Shown in pieces: positions 11,416 through 25,149 of a stretch of DNA of 64,000 nucleotides (positions are counted from its first letter, which is position 1; every line of letters begins with the position of its first letter). The notes under the pieces are model-generated. The model was not told the DNA's origin. It searched no databases and worked only from the letters and a program-made list of their open reading frames with translations. A program made the position numbers and the translations under genes. Where the stretch lies: positions 31,743,409 through 31,807,408 of the forward strand of contig OY727093.1 of NCBI GenBank assembly GCA_963402885.1. The letters are read 5' to 3'. Source of the stretch: Antedon bifida (taxonomy: Eukaryota; Echinodermata; Crinoidea; Comatulida; Antedonidae).

Positions 11416-14400
11416 TTAGTATGTTGCTTCATTTGTTTTAACTTGTAAACGATACTTGACAATCTTGCCCGTAAATCTGTAAAGAGAGGAATAAACACAT
11501 TATTAAACTACCGTAAGTCACTATTTAAAAATGAAGTAATAAGGACAATACATATTTTATACCATACATAAAAATACTTAACATTGTCAATAGGAAATAA
11601 GACAATAGGCTATACATTTGTCTATAGTTACAATATTTGTGTGTTTTATTTTTATGTTTTATGTAAAAGGGTTCTGCAAAAACTGAATTGTAAACTTCTT
11701 TATGCAGGATCCTTGCCATCAATTATATCCTGTAATTGTAATGTTATAAACGATGACTAAATAAATGTGAATAAATAAAATGAATGAATGTATAGGAAAG
11801 ACATGTACAGTACAGTATTCATATACAGTATACATTGTTGTTCTAGTTATTTCTTGTATACAATTACTGTACTAACCGTGAGAAGGAGTTGTCAAAGACT
11901 AGAGTGTACGTTCCAGCCTGTTTGGTGGTCAGTTCACCCTGAATAGCTTCACGATGAGAATTGCACCGACATAGTGGAATCAGCTCCTCTATAGCAGCAC
12001 CCTCTGACATGCCTTGAAACAGGACAGCAAAAGCGACACTCTGAAAAAACAAACAAAACAAGATGTGAAAATACAACTAGACTAATGATGTAGGTCTTGG
12101 GCGTTTTCGACATATTTGAATGCCTGTTTTTTCCTCTGGACACTGCTCAGGAGCCCCTGGGTTTAGTCAGTGAGCACTCATAGCCGTTACGCCACTACCG
12201 GACCAGTACCGTACCCATTGCTGATATGACATTATTTTCAGTTGAACTGAGAAGTATTATATTATCAGTGGTTTACCTTTGGACTTGAAGTAAACTCCCA
12301 CAAAATGCTCACTCCAGGTTCGTCCACCATTATGGGGATTCCGTGACCAACTCCGGCATCAATGTCAAGTTCAATGAACTCATCAGAGTTTTCCTCAATA
12401 TTTGCTACTGTTTTTGTATCCCACATTATCAAACTGCAAGATACAAAGTAAAAATTAGTGTTGTAACTCACTTTCAACTCCACTTCCTAAGCCTCAAATT
12501 AGACTCAGTTTATAAGCATGATAAATTATAAAATAGTTCATCCATCCTGTAATTGGAGAGTTACTCACTGTTGGATGCGTATGAAAAAAAATAAATAAAT
12601 AAAAAAGTAAACAAAATAATATACTGGTTTTACTTATTTATCTGCTTCTTATACAATTTGGTTGAATTGCAGTAGGTTGGCTGTACTATTGCCTATCGTT
12701 CGTTTCTACTGCAGTTAAGCTCTGTCTACACTATCAACTACTTTGACAAAAAAGTGTAATGTGCCCAAATATGGTAGTGATATTGCAAAATATGGTAGTG
12801 ATATGATATCATCACATCACATTTTGTTGTCACATAAAGTTTGATAGTGTAGACAGAGCTTTAGAATTGTACCTTTCTTCGTTAACTGTTCTTGTCTGTG
12901 TTTCATCATCATCATCAATAACTCTAATCACGCTGATTTCATCCTCACTTATGATTGAGAATTCATCTCCAGAAGCCTTGGTAGGAGTGCCTGATGGGGA
13001 CCTCTGTAGCAATGGTGAATTGTGAACATTCTGAATGTGTTGATCACTGTAAATAAATATTGGAAGATATTGATTATTATTCAAAAAATAATTATCAAGG
13101 GGAGGATCGAGATGGTAGGGCTAGGAGTGCACACTCTCTCCTTTTGACAACTGAAAATATACTTCTTTTTTTCTGTTTTTGACAGACTATTAATACTATA
13201 TGTTAGAGCTATGCCCCCTCCCTTAAAAAATTCGGGATCTGCCTCTATCAATACAAAACTTGCAACCAGTTTATATACAAATAATAAAGTTCCCATTACA
13301 TTGTATTTGTTGTTTTCTTTTGTTTCTGATATGTATGTAATACTTATATCGAAATTGAAAAAAAATTGAACTAAAGTTTCCATATATACATAGTTGGGTT
13401 TGTATTGGCCACACACCTTGTGAGAAGACTGCCTCCAATCTCACTCTCAGTCGGTGACTGTTCTTGGTTCTGAGGTGAATAGTTAGACCTGGCTAAATTA
13501 TCTTGATAAACTTCTTGTTCACTATAAGGCTTTGTATCTTCTTCACCATCGTCATCGTCGTCGCTCTGGACCAATAGGGATATGCTATTTGAACTTGGCC
13601 CATCAGTCTCCTTGTTATGTTCATGTTTTATAAAACACAGCTCGCAAACTCGAACCTTTTTACTATAAAAAAACCAAACAACAAGAATAATTTTGTATTC
13701 CTGTTACTAGTAGTAGGCATACATTTTAAAGCTCTGTCTACACTACAAAAAGTGTGATGTTCCCAAATATGGTAGTGATATACCCAAATATGGTGATATC
13801 ATTGTGACCATATATGGGCAGGAGTAGTATATTTCGCCCCATTATTATTTCATTTGTATTTTCGGCAGAATAAATATTACAGAAACAAAATATAAAACTA
13901 AACAAAATGATTAATAATATAAGCTTACTTGCTAGAAGATGACATCACAAAATTATTAGAGCACTTGTTGCAAAAGATGCGTCCACAAAGTCTGCAATGA
14001 TGGCGCCGTACTGTCAGACCAAACTCTGCGTCACATTGCATACAATTAAGAACCTACAAAACATAATGAATATTAATTAACATACTGGTTCATGTGTAAG
14101 CCCATCTAGAGGCAGTATGGTTATTACAGAATTAACACATGCATTACTTTGTAAAGCTCTGTCAACACTATCAAACTTTATGTGACAAAAAAAGTGTGAT
14201 GCACCCAAATATGGTAGTGATATGCTCAAATATGGTAGTGATATGACATCATCATGTCACATCACATTTTTTTGTCACATAAAGTTTGATAGTGTAGACA
14301 GAGCTTAAGTAACTTACATCCTTGTCTTCTAGCCAACGTTCAGATGCTTTTTGTTTCAACATGTAATCTAGTTTCTCTGTTCTCTGCCATAGTGTATCCT

Positions 14401-17400
14401 TTTCTCTAAATTCAAAAACAAAACCTTTCATTACAAAATCACTCCAAAATAAGGACTTTTGTGCATATGAATGAATAAAAAAATACCCAGCCAGCTCACT
14501 TACTTAAACTTGAAAATTGGTGAGTGGGCAACTAACTTAAGCTTGTTCTCTCAAGTAAAGTAACTCAGAAATGATTACAGTCAACTCTCCCAACCTTGGG
14601 CTGGCGAAATATGTCTGTTTTTCCGGAAAGTCTGGTATTCGGAATGTGTTTTTAATGGTAAAAATGAATTGGGGACTGATTGGACTTCAATAAAAGTCTG
14701 GTATTGGGAGAGTTTCCAGTTTTCAGAGAGTACGGTATTGGAAGAGTTGACTGTACTGTATTACTGGGTTTTATGGTACAAGTATATTTAAATAAAAGCT
14801 TTAAAACCTGAGTAGCTTGATAAGTCTTTTCTTCAAATCTCTATTATCAGTGGTGAGCTGTGTTATGTTTGCTTCCAATTTCACCTCCCTGTCTGTTTTG
14901 TCATCACGAAGAACTTCAAAATCATGCTGTAAAGTTGTTAACATAACATTATTATACAGTTCATACATCTTATAAAACATTTATATTTGATAATAAACGT
15001 ACAAATATAATTAAAATCAGAATATGATACTTACCTGGAGGTTTGCTGCAGTAGATTTCTCCTGCTCCAGTAATCGGCTTAACTGTGTTTATGGAGAAAC
15101 AAAGTAAACGGTAGTAGTTTTTTTGTTTGTCAACGAACTAAAGTCAATGTGTTTTCAATTTAGGAGGAGCCTATATGCACTATGACCCTAGCCTGGAGTC
15201 ACAGTATATGATTCTTAATAGCATGACAGAATGAAATGTTTACATCACATACCTCTTCAGACTTAGTAACCGTCGCCTCTAGTTCTTCTTTACAACACAC
15301 TATCTTGTGGTTTGCAACAGTAAGCTGTCAAGGAATATTTCATAATTAAAGAAAATTGTGTGATTGTGCAGAGAAGAGGACAATTGCATTGTGGGTACTG
15401 GTGATGTATAACAATGTAAATGTGCAGAGAAGAGGACAATTGCATTGTGGGTACTTGTAAAATGTGATGGATATTAGGTTTGAACAAGTGGGGAAATGGT
15501 TAATATATAGTGGGGAGAGAAGAGGACAATTGCATTGTGGGTACTGGTAAAAGGTGATGGATATTAGGTCTGAGCAAGTGGGGAAATGATTAATATAAAG
15601 TGGGGAGAAGAGGAAAGGTAGAGCCAAATATAGTAGTCTATGTTATTATCTACTGATTGTTATACCTCTTCTGCTTGTTGAAGCCGTCCTTCTTCAAGCT
15701 GTCTCCTAACGGTTTCTAGATCAGTCTCAAGGTTGATGACAACTTTTTCTTGTTCTTGTTCCTTTGCTTTCAATCTGATGATGATTTCTTCTTGTTCTTT
15801 GTGTTCCTAATATAAAAACCATTCATTTGACTAATACTGATAGATTAATTTATACGTAATTTTACTTTCTATAGATCAAAGATTCCGAAATAAAAGATTG
15901 AATTGAATTAGATAATTAAGTACATCTAAGTATGAATACAAAATTTCGTTTACCTTCTGGGTGTCTTCAAATTTCATGACATCAGTGCTGGCTTGGAACC
16001 TGATGGCACTTAGCTGCTCTGTCAGACTTTCTAGTTCACCTTTCAAACTTGTACACTCAGATGTTTTATCTGCAAGTTCGGTACTAACACTTTCAAGCGA
16101 TGTTTTTGTTTCTGCATTCTCTTGACTGAAGAATTCAAGGCTATCATGCAAACCTTTTATTTCTACAGCTTTCTCATCGATAGTTTTACTGTCTGCAACA
16201 GCAGAATCGCTCCACTTCAACAATGCTTCTTCATTTTCAGTTTTTGCCGTTTCTAAAAGTTGTGTAAGCTCCAATATTTCTGCATTTAATGTATCGTTTT
16301 TATCTTTTATTTCATTTCGCTCTTTTACCAACATTTCTGTTTTCTCCGCTAATTCATTAATTTCTTTTTCCGAAGTTTCTTTCAACTCTTTTAATTCGGA
16401 CTCAAAAGTAGCTTTCTCCTTTTCCAATGCCATCATGTCTCCATCCATTTTTTCTTTTTCTTCACTGATGGAAATAAACTGGGCTTGTAACATATCAAAC
16501 TGTTCTCGAAGAAAGGCCAATTTATCTTCATGTTCTTTTTGTAACGTTTCTTTGCATATTTCAAACTTGTCTTGATTTCCTGCAGTGTCTTCTTGCACTT
16601 GAATGACTTCTTCTAACGTCTCTTGGATTTCTCTCGTAGTAGCCGATTCCTTCTCCAGAGACTTCTCCATCACTTCTAAGTTTTTTTCCAATTCATCTTT
16701 CTTTTGAATTAGGGTTTGAACTTGATCTTTAAGATCAGAAATTGATTGTTCTCTATTAGTTAAAATCTGCACCAATTCTTGTTTTTCTGCTTCAATCGTA
16801 CTCAACATTTCTGCAATGGTTTTCAGTTCATTTTGAGTTTTCTCCTCAGATTCCGTCTGATCCAGAAGCTCTTTATCCTTCTCTTGAAGATGGCAAGAAA
16901 GAGTTTCCTCTTTTTTAACAAGATTATCGCAGTCATTTCTAAGAATGATATTTTCTGTTTGTAACTTTGTCAGTTCCTCTTCCTGAAGGCACAACTCCTT
17001 CTTCTGATCTTCAACTGTACTTTGCAAGTTTGAAATGGCACTTTCCTGAGAATCAAACTTCTTGTTAAATTCTTGAACTTGGTCTAAAAGATGTTCAACT
17101 TCTTCAGTTTTGTTTTTTAAAAGTTTTTCAAAGTGAGAACACTGAGATTTTTCAACAAGGATAGCATTATTACTTGCTTGTAGGTTGTCTTTAAGTGTCT
17201 TCTTTTCTAAGACAATGTTCTGCAATCGTTCTTCAATATTGTTTGGTTCTTCTCTACCATCTACTCTATCCTTATTATCATCCTCTGACATCTTATCATC
17301 TACATTTGAATCTATCTGACTGAAAATGGTTTTTAAATTTAGAAGTTGTTCTTTTAGTTCTTTAACTTGGATTTCTGTTTGAATGACTTTGCTGGCAAGA

Positions 17401-20400
17401 TCTTCCTTTGAAGCTTTTAATTCACATCTTTCAGTTGAAAGCGTTTCCTTTTCCTGTTTAACATTTTCCAAATCCTTAGACAAGGAACATATGGTTGTCT
17501 CCTTTATAGACAGGGAACTGTTTGTTTCCTCAAGTTTCTTTTCCAATTCTTGTTTAGACTTTTCCAGGATTTCAATCTTTTCTATTTGTCTTCTATAATT
17601 GTATTCTAATTCATTGTTTTTTGTGTTTAGATTTGATACAGAAGCAGATTCTTCTGATAACCTTTGTTCTAGAAGTTCTACTTTTCGAGAAAGTTCTTCT
17701 TTTGTGCCTTTTAAATTTAGATTTTCTGTTTCTACATCATTAACTCTTGATAAAAGTTCATGCACCTTAGTTGCAGAATCAAAATGACTGGATACTGTCA
17801 CATTCTTTTCTTCAACCATTCCTTCCATTTTTGATAAAAGTCCAATATTTTTAACTTCAAAATTTGCAAGTTTTGATTCTAAATCTGTGATGTTTTCATT
17901 CTTTTTCGATACCAACGTATTCAAAGATTCCTGATCTTGTGTTAGGCTGGTCACCTGTAATCTCAGACTACCAATAAGCATGTCCTGTTCGGCAATTTGT
18001 GACTGAAATTCAACTTCACTTTTAGAAAAATATTTCTCACGACTTTCATGCTGTTTGTTTAAACATTCGATCCTGTCGCACAAATCTGTTTTAATCTGTT
18101 CTGCTTCTTTTAATCTTGTCTGAAATTCTAAATTAATTTGATTAATTTGTTCACCTTTTTTCTGCGATTCCATTTCAGATTTCTCTAGCTTGTACAACGT
18201 GTCTTGTTTAAATCGTTCAGCGTCTTCTTGAAACCTGCTCAACCTCTCTTCAGTTTCCAAAGCGAGTTTATGCAAATCTTCATTTTCAGTTTCCATGGAT
18301 AGGATTTGTTGGCGAAGCTGTCTGTTGATTTCCTCACATTCTTGGAAATCTTTATGAAGCTGGGAATAATAATCTGCCTTGGAAGAGTCTTCTGGGACAC
18401 TGGTGCTCATGATCTCACTTGTAGCCTAAACAAAATAACAACAAAATGGTCACTATGTACTCTATTATGTGTATTTTACAGGTACCTTCATATTCTGGTT
18501 AAACATAATAATATAATTAATACTACCATCTGTTTAATGCAATTTTGCAAACCTATGAATGTATTATTCATTATTCATTATCATTATTTTCTCTCAAACT
18601 ATAAATTATATCAATATCTTTATTATTGTTAATTTTTTAACCTTGGAATTCATTTTATCCAAATTCAATCAGGTTGTACGGTGGTAATTTTATCACTTAA
18701 CTCATTTGTATTTAAATTATTTGTACTGTTTTATGTATGTAACTGTTTTTATAAGCTCTGTGTTTTAAGTATTGTAATTTGTCAATGCCAAAGCAAAGCA
18801 AATTTCCAAAATTTATTGGACGAATAAATATATATCTTATATATCTTTAGTTTTTGAGAAAACAAACCTGAGAGCTAAGACTGTTCATGCTAGTAGTCCT
18901 AATGGGCAGTTGCCACATCTGAGAGCCGTGGCTGAAAGTCTTTCTGGCAAATGTCGGCCACGCAGCATCAAGATCATTTCCCGTTGGTGACAAATCAAAT
19001 TGTACCTCATTCAGATCATAAAAGTCATTTATCAACAATGATGACAGTTTTGGATTCATGAGAAGTGATTTCGGTGAGTACCAATCACTAGGAATATAAA
19101 AAATATACTTAAAATTACTTTTAAAAAACTTACATTTACTCATTATATGTACATATATTGTTTATTTTATTTTTTTATTTCATACGCATCCAATAGCGAG
19201 TAACTCGCCAATTACAGGATGGATAAACTATTTTATAATTTATCGTGCTTTTAAACTAAGTCTCATTTGAAGCTTAGGGAGTGGAGTTAAAAGAGTTGTG
19301 AGTAACTACCCTGGCACTAGGTCAGGAACGAACCCTGGAACTTTGGATTGGAAGGCAAGCATGTTAACCACCAAGTCACAGCTCCACTATCATTATGGTA
19401 GATAATGAAGGTTTATAGTAGATCCTTAAAAATTATACCTTGTAACTTTTCTCTTGGATAAGCATTGTTGAAATGTGTCAGCTAGTCGTTGATGTACAAG
19501 GCAGTAACGAATAAAAGCACGCCCTCTCCCAAGAGATGTACGAACCTGAAATTAGTTAAAATATCACAATAGCAGCCTGTAAACTGTAAAAAATACATAC
19601 AGATTAAAATAATATAATTTTAAAACGGAAAATGTAGATAGTACCTCTGACATTGCTTTAACAAATTTGATGCCATCATTCAGGCCTTTGGTCTTGCTGA
19701 GACATTCAACATAATAATCCCAGTATTCTTTTTTTGATCCCATCAACGAATAACGAACTGAAAAATAATAAGTAATCATCAATAAACTAAACGCAAATAA
19801 TATCCTCACAAAAAAAGACTTGAAGATGTATTGTCCCCCAAAAACATGAAGATGAATAAAAAATACTTTAAATAGGCTATTTCGCAGTTTTAATAAAGCT
19901 TCACTTATAAAAGAACAAAATAAATGGTTACACTCAACCAAAAAACTATTTTTTCCTTTGAATTACAGTTTTTTCATGTCAACAATTTTTTAGATCCAAT
20001 TTGTGGTCAATGTGAATAACTATTACAAAATAATTTAAAAAAAATAATTGTTCAGGGGGACAATACATCTTTAACATTCTCCAAAACAACAAACACTGTT
20101 AATAATTAACATAAGATATTATATTATTAGTTCTGTTTTTATCATAGTTTATTATGGGCTCCGTGGAGACCATCAAAAATTGCACAGGGATGGTGTTTCA
20201 CATCTTCTGTGCGGGGTATTGGGATAAGTTTTCAACTAGCAATAATCACGCCTCGGATAAACCTCATTGGCTATGATATCGCCTCTGCGCAAAGATGCCT
20301 AACAAACTGTAGAAAGTGTACTATGTACAGCCGAACCATTCTCTGCACATTGGTGTCATAAAATGTACCAACAACATATTCTTCTATTATTGTCTCATAT

Positions 20401-21313
20401 AATTGGTGATTTAATATCATTATTATTTAAAATCCATTGAAAATTTTAATTAACAAAAGTGTATTATCTTAAATCAATAATTTATATTACTATTATTTTA
20501 ATGAAAACTTAATTTTACCTACTTATGAATATTCAATAAGAGTGTTTTGTCAATAGAGGGCGCTATGACAATTTACTGCAATATCAGCTTTTTTGTTATT
20601 CCTAATTCAAGGACAATATAAAAATATTAATTATAATACTATGTTATGGTTGAATTAAAATATCTGGTGTTAGGTTCAAATCCTGTAACAGTCTTTGCAC
20701 TGAAACACTTTGAACAGAAGAAGTACACAAATAATATTTTAAACTGTTATTAAATTAAAACTCACTTTTAAATTCGCCCTGCATAAGATACTCCAAACGT
20801 GAACAAAACTTTTGTAACGTGACCGAGTCATCCGTAATTGGATATCTATTCTCATCAAATTCATTCTTTAACTCTTTAACGCAACCTGTGAATTTATGGT
20901 ATATAATATTCATTTTATGGTATTTTTAAGATAAAAAAATTAAAATATGCAGTATATTTTATCAAATTTAGTTTAGCTTAGTTATTTATAATACTGGTCT
21001 TATTTTCAATATTTATGCAATGAAAGTTATAAATATAAGTTAATAATCAACTAAAGTTCTGTCTATACTATCAAACTTTATCTGACACAAAAAAATGATG
21101 TCATATCAGGTATATTTGGGCATGTCACTACCAATATAATTGGGCACACTTTTTTGTCAAACTAGTTTGATAGTGTAGACAGAGCTTTAGAAAAAACTTT
21201 GTTCAGAGTAAATTAAAATTCTATTAAATGTGTAAATTAAATAATTATAAACTGGATTTCATACTTCGTAGATCCTGCACTACTTTTGGTACTTGGTGGT
21301 CCTGTGCGGCCAT
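11416..21313 (-). CDS. FYCO1: FYCO1, RUN/FYVE/GOLD adaptor of autophagosome transport
   Basis: Adaptor linking PI3P- and LC3/Atg8-bearing vesicles to Rab7 and kinesin in other animals. Seventeen coding exons join in frame: 21313-21265, 20885-20766, 19757-19645, 19545-19439, 19087-18868, 18425-15954, 15806-15666, 15324-15253, 15082-15035, 14926-14808, 14405-14318, 14053-13929, 13662-13417, 13046-12873, 12433-12277, 12040-11877, 11476-11416; 1491 aa (human 1478). RUN domain about 17-190 ([31 protein letters not shown]), then the family signature [15 protein letters not shown] coiled coil (about 200-1170) sits mainly in one 2472 bp exon. FYVE finger about 1175-1240: [29 protein letters not shown]-like FSII at 1336-1339 in an acidic context. 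C-terminal GOLD domain about 1366-1491. The ATG gives [16 protein letters not shown]. Splice sites read by eye. Confidence 0.96.
12458..12600 (+). repeat. tRNA-derived SINE, 3' part
   Basis: Matches the second half of the SINE at 4625-4850 (AACTCCACTTCCTAAGCCTC, GTTGGATGCGTATGAAAA) with an A-rich tail; the tRNA-like head is missing. In a FYCO1 intron. Confidence 0.8.
12715..12863 (+). mobile_element. family A MITE, copy 5
   Basis: Plus orientation; ends 9 bp from the FYCO1 exon at 12873, touching its splice-donor sequence. Confidence 0.88.
13727..13820 (+). mobile_element. family A MITE, copy 6, truncated
   Basis: Left arm and core only; the right arm after CATATATGGGCA is missing. Confidence 0.82.
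14152..14308 (+). mobile_element. family A MITE, copy 7 (symmetrical arms)
   Basis: Fills about 60% of the 264 bp FYCO1 intron 14054-14317 and ends 9 bp from the exon that carries the WLED part of the FYVE finger. Both arms are of the ACATAAAGTTTG type, as in copy 2. Confidence 0.9.
14578..14752. mobile_element. family D MITE (pogo/Tc1-like ends), copy 1
   Basis: Ends CAGTCAACTCTCCCAA and TTGGAAGAGTTGACTG are inverted repeats flanked on both sides by TA, the target duplication used by Tc1/mariner/pogo transposons. Length 175 bp, no reading frame. In a FYCO1 intron. Confidence 0.85.
15361..15612. repeat. imperfect tandem repeat in FYCO1 intron
   Basis: AGAGGACAATTGCATTGTGG occurs three times (near 15372, 15431, 15521). 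The last two lie in larger units that also share GTGATGGATATTAGGT and CAAGTGGGGAAATG. Confidence 0.88.
18650..18845 (+). repeat. possible LINE 3' tail
   Basis: Ends with CAAATTTCCAAAATTTATTG then GGACGAATAAA, resembling the 3' tails of several non-LTR retrotransposons. No coding part. In a FYCO1 intron. Confidence 0.3.
19165..19390 (-). repeat. tRNA-derived SINE, full copy, minus strand
   Basis: Reverse complement of the SINE at 4625-4850, from the T-rich tail at 19165 through GCGAGTAACTCGCCAATTAC to the tRNA-like head TTAACCACCAAGTCACAGCT. It sits in the FYCO1 intron between two RUN-domain exons. Confidence 0.85.
19822..20073. mobile_element. family C MITE, copy 1
   Basis: Ends AGATGTATTGTCCCCC and GGGGGACAATACATCTT form inverted repeats of about 17 bp. 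AT-rich interior, no reading frame. In a FYCO1 intron. Second copy 36301-36623; remnant 22600-22800. Confidence 0.85.
20130..20345. other. unexplained less AT-rich block in a FYCO1 intron
   Basis: A stretch with fewer A/T bases than its surroundings and no open frame, exon signals or match elsewhere in the window. Function unknown. Confidence 0.3.
21051..21190 (-). mobile_element. family A MITE, copy 8
   Basis: Reverse orientation, both termini present; in FYCO1 intron 1. Confidence 0.88.
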
Positions 21314-22599
21314 TTTTTACTTCATTAGAAACGAGTTTGGAAAAAGCAGGCAATCAGACTTTCTTCACTAATTACATGTTCATAATAATCTGTAAGCATA
21401 TAATTTAAAATTAAGCAAGATCGTTATTTACAATGCAATTGTTACACAAGTTCTACCAGCCAGCATCTTTTAATGCAAACAGTATCACTGATTCAATATA
21501 AATTAAATATTAATGAATTATTAATTACTGCTGAAAAAATAGCCAATCTATGTTTTGATAAATGTTAATTTTAATATGATCATAATTATGATATACCTAA
21601 ATTATAATTCATTAAAAAAAAGTGTATTGATGTAACGCATCTGGTTTTAAATCATAATTATCAGAACATCATAATTAATTATTAAATATTTTTCTTTGAT
21701 AATAATATATTTGTATTTGTTTTGAGATTGATTGATGAAAACAAAAAAATGCCTATTAATAAATAATTATACAGTACAAACAACCTCTAGTAGTCTAGAA
21801 GGCTCTAGTTGCAGAATATTCGCTCAAAGCAGCCTACTATAAGGCTAAAAAGCACACATAGCATGGAGTAAAGTTTACTCCATGCACATAGTAAGCAGCC
21901 TACACTCTGAAATCTCTCGAATCAGGGACTGCTCGAATCAGCCCAGCTGGGTCTCTATTATTTAGGCCAGGTTTGGCCTGGGATTGGCCTGGATCTAGTG
22001 GCCTGACACGCGCCTACATAATCCATCATCAGACCAAGTGTAAACTAAAATGGGCCTAGGACTAATGAACTACATCTAACGGATACAATTGGTGGTTTAA
22101 CTAACTTATGAATGTAAATAAACAATTTCGGATATAATATTTACGTGATTTGTGAATGTTAGTAGAAGGAAAACAGCATAAATCGGATGTTTTGAATTCG
22201 ACGCGAGATAAACATCATCAATAATGGTTCGCGTATTACTGATGGTCATGTGATGTCCCGAGGATGGGTGGGTTGTTTGTGTACAATGATTGACAGATAT
22301 ATTTGTACAACGAAGCTACATACACACCAACGATTGGATCATAGAGGTCCAGTCGGGGGTACAGTATACAATTAGTAATTATAATATAATAGTAATTATT
22401 AATTTATACCTCCATGATTCGATGGAGGCATACATCATGATCGTCAGCTAATAATTTATTTATTCACTAAGTTATAAATAAATGTAATTGTTCCCAAAAC
22501 AAACAAAAAATTAATAGCGCCTAGAGGCCACTTTGTAGATTGAATAAATGGTTAATTTTTCTTTTTCTTTTGCTCAAAACAAATTGAACATTAGACTAT
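21314..22599. other. FYCO1 upstream region
   Basis: Contains the FYCO1 5' UTR and promoter by position. A less AT-rich patch with GTTCGCG and GGTCATGTGATG lies near 22200-22270. No gene or further exon recognised. Confidence 0.4.
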
Positions 22600-22800
22600 A
22601 TGATTTATACAGTTAATTCACCAAAAAACCAATTTTCCCTCTTTTAATTACAGTTGCACCATGAGTAAACTAAACTTGTTTTTCAATTCAATTTTTGGGC
22701 AAAGTTAATATTAAACTATTATATGATTAAAATGGCCTATTCAACAAAAAATGTCACAAAAAATTATTTCTTCAGGAGGAAAATATCTTAGTATAGTACT
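22600..22800. mobile_element. family C remnant
   Basis: Interior blocks and an AGGAGGAAAATATCTTA end resemble the family C copies at 19822 and 36301, but the termini are eroded. Confidence 0.45.
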
Positions 22801-23697
22801 TTGTATACTTGTTTGTTCACAAAAAAATGTCTACAATTTTCAAGTTTAAATTATCATAGGAATTTTTTCCTCAAATATTGTATACCTATCATATACGTCT
22901 GTACTAACAGGCCATGCTTATTGGTTTTCAAGAAATGGTGAAACTTTATTAATGATGTCACATTGTTTTATTGTGCTAACTGCTGGGGTGAAATCATCAT
23001 AGAACCACGCTTTTGGTCCAAATTTTAATTTTGCCTTGAAAATGATGTCTGACTTGATTGTACAAAAATAAGCATCTAATATAATACTGTATTTACAAAT
23101 AAATAATGACAATAAAGGCTATTTTATTAAAAATCAAGTTTAATGTTAAAAAGAACAACTCCCTGGAGGTGCTACAACAACTGCATTCTAGTCTACCACT
23201 CAACATTAAGAAAATATATATTCATAGCAACAATGAACATGTTGCAGAATAAAAGATGTATATGTACAGTTTAGTTATCCAATCTACATTTCTATACAAG
23301 ACTCCCCAAGTCACCATTATTATATAAAAACATTATTTAAAGCAGGTTAATCTTACAATACTGTTATGGAATCAAAAGCAAGTTAAGGTGTCCACTCAAT
23401 TGCACTAATATACTTTACAGTGTGAATGTTAACGAAGACAACCACCCCTTCAATAAAATGGTATAGTCGGGACGGCTGCTGGATTAAATACAATTTGTAT
23501 AAACGAAAATAGAGTACGGTATATGATCTGTACTTTGAAATAGTAACAACATTATCATATAATGTGATAACATACATAGTTTCAATAGATAAGAATGTGT
23601 AATTAAAATCAGTGATCTAATTAACACACAGGTGTCAACACAGGTGTCTACACAGAGTCACTTTATGATCATCAATCATCAAAAGCAACCAAGTACA

Positions 23698-23830
23698 TTA
23701 AAACACTATCAAACTAGTTTGACAAAAAAGTGTGATGTGCCCAAATATGGCAGTGATACGACATTATCATGTCCATATATGGGCATATCACATTTGTCAC
23801 ATAAAGTTTGATAGTGTAGACAGAGCTTAA
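23698..23830 (+). mobile_element. family A MITE, copy 9
   Basis: Plus orientation, one core unit; the outermost left terminus is missing. Confidence 0.85.
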
Positions 23831-24942
23831 CCAACCATTATGGAATATCTGCATCACAAACAATTGTGCATATTTATACAGTAGTATAATACTTTACAAA
23901 CAATAATGTCAACGTACACAATCTTATTATAAATATTGTAGAAAACAAAAATTATACCGTTTCAAATATTGTTATGCATGCTTACAAGACTACAAGAGGA
24001 AACTACTACACAAGGCATAGAAATACATTATTTGCATGTAATTATCAAGGTCAAAGTTCATATTGCAAATACAAATAAGTTATTAGTGCGACACAAAAAT
24101 GTACAAAATCCAAGTCAATAAAATCTCATTCATAAATAAATTGCAATGATTTTATATTTCTTTCCCTACATTAAAACTAATGGAAATTCTACATAGGTAA
24201 CTATTATTTAAAAAGCAGAAATTTTAAAGGCCCACAAAACCATTTGGGTAATTTATACAAAATGTGGTCTCTTCATTTAGTACTGCATTTTGTTTTCATC
24301 TGAAACTGTTCTTAACCCAATAAATAATAATCAGTTTATCTTATTGTTCAAATTAGTTATCTTCATTTTTGCACCAATTTCTTTTCTTGGATTCAAAATT
24401 TGTTCTGAATAATATACAAAAATATAAATACAAAGAAAATAACACTGAAATAAAGGACCAAAATTCACTTTCGTTTCAATGAGCTACTTATGTTTCAGCC
24501 GGTAGCATCAAATTTGCAGTGGAATTCTCAGTGTGAAAGCGACTTGAAAATGTGATATAAACAAAATGGAGTAAGCTATTACTACTTGCACAGCATAGAT
24601 GGTACTTAACCACTATTTAAGGTTGCGAACAAAATATCTACATTTTAAATTTCAGTGCAAATGTGTACACATACATTCTTAATATTTTACATCTTTACAA
24701 ATAAAATATCATAAAAGCCTCTTGACTAAATGACAAATGTCCGCTTTTTGTTTAAAATATTGTAAAAATGGAAAATTCTCATTTAAAGGTCTATCATAAT
24801 TTTTTTTGTACAAAAACATTCTTAAAAATCTATATTTACTTTATATTTTTATGAATTTTCTGTCAAGCTGATTTTGCCCAGAAAATAGTCTTTTGGCAAA
24901 ATTTATTTCAGTTCTAGAAAAATTAAGACATATAATTCAACC

Positions 24943-25107
24943 TTAAGCTCTGTCTACACTATCAAACTAGTTCGACAAAAAAAGTGTAATGTGCCCAAAT
25001 ATGGTAGTGATATACCCAAATATGGTAGTGATATGACATCATCATGTCCATATATGAGCACATCGCATTTTTTGTCACATAAAGTTTGATGTGTAAACAA
25101 ATCTTAA
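24943..25107 (+). mobile_element. family A MITE, copy 10
   Basis: Plus orientation, two core units; right terminus mutated (GTGTAAACAAATCTTA). Confidence 0.87.
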
Positions 25108-25149
25108 AATGTTTTAATGTAATTTTCTTGTTTTATTCCTTATTATTAT

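Noticed and set aside
14152..14308. Introner (element that creates the intron it occupies)
   Set aside because: The element does not reach the splice sites and the introns carry other sequence, so simple insertion into existing introns is the better reading.
15876..15953. Extension of the FYCO1 coiled-coil frame to a stop at 15876
   Set aside because: A good donor (AAG then GTAAAC) at 15954 joins in frame to the exon at 15806, keeping the coiled coil; the extension is intron.
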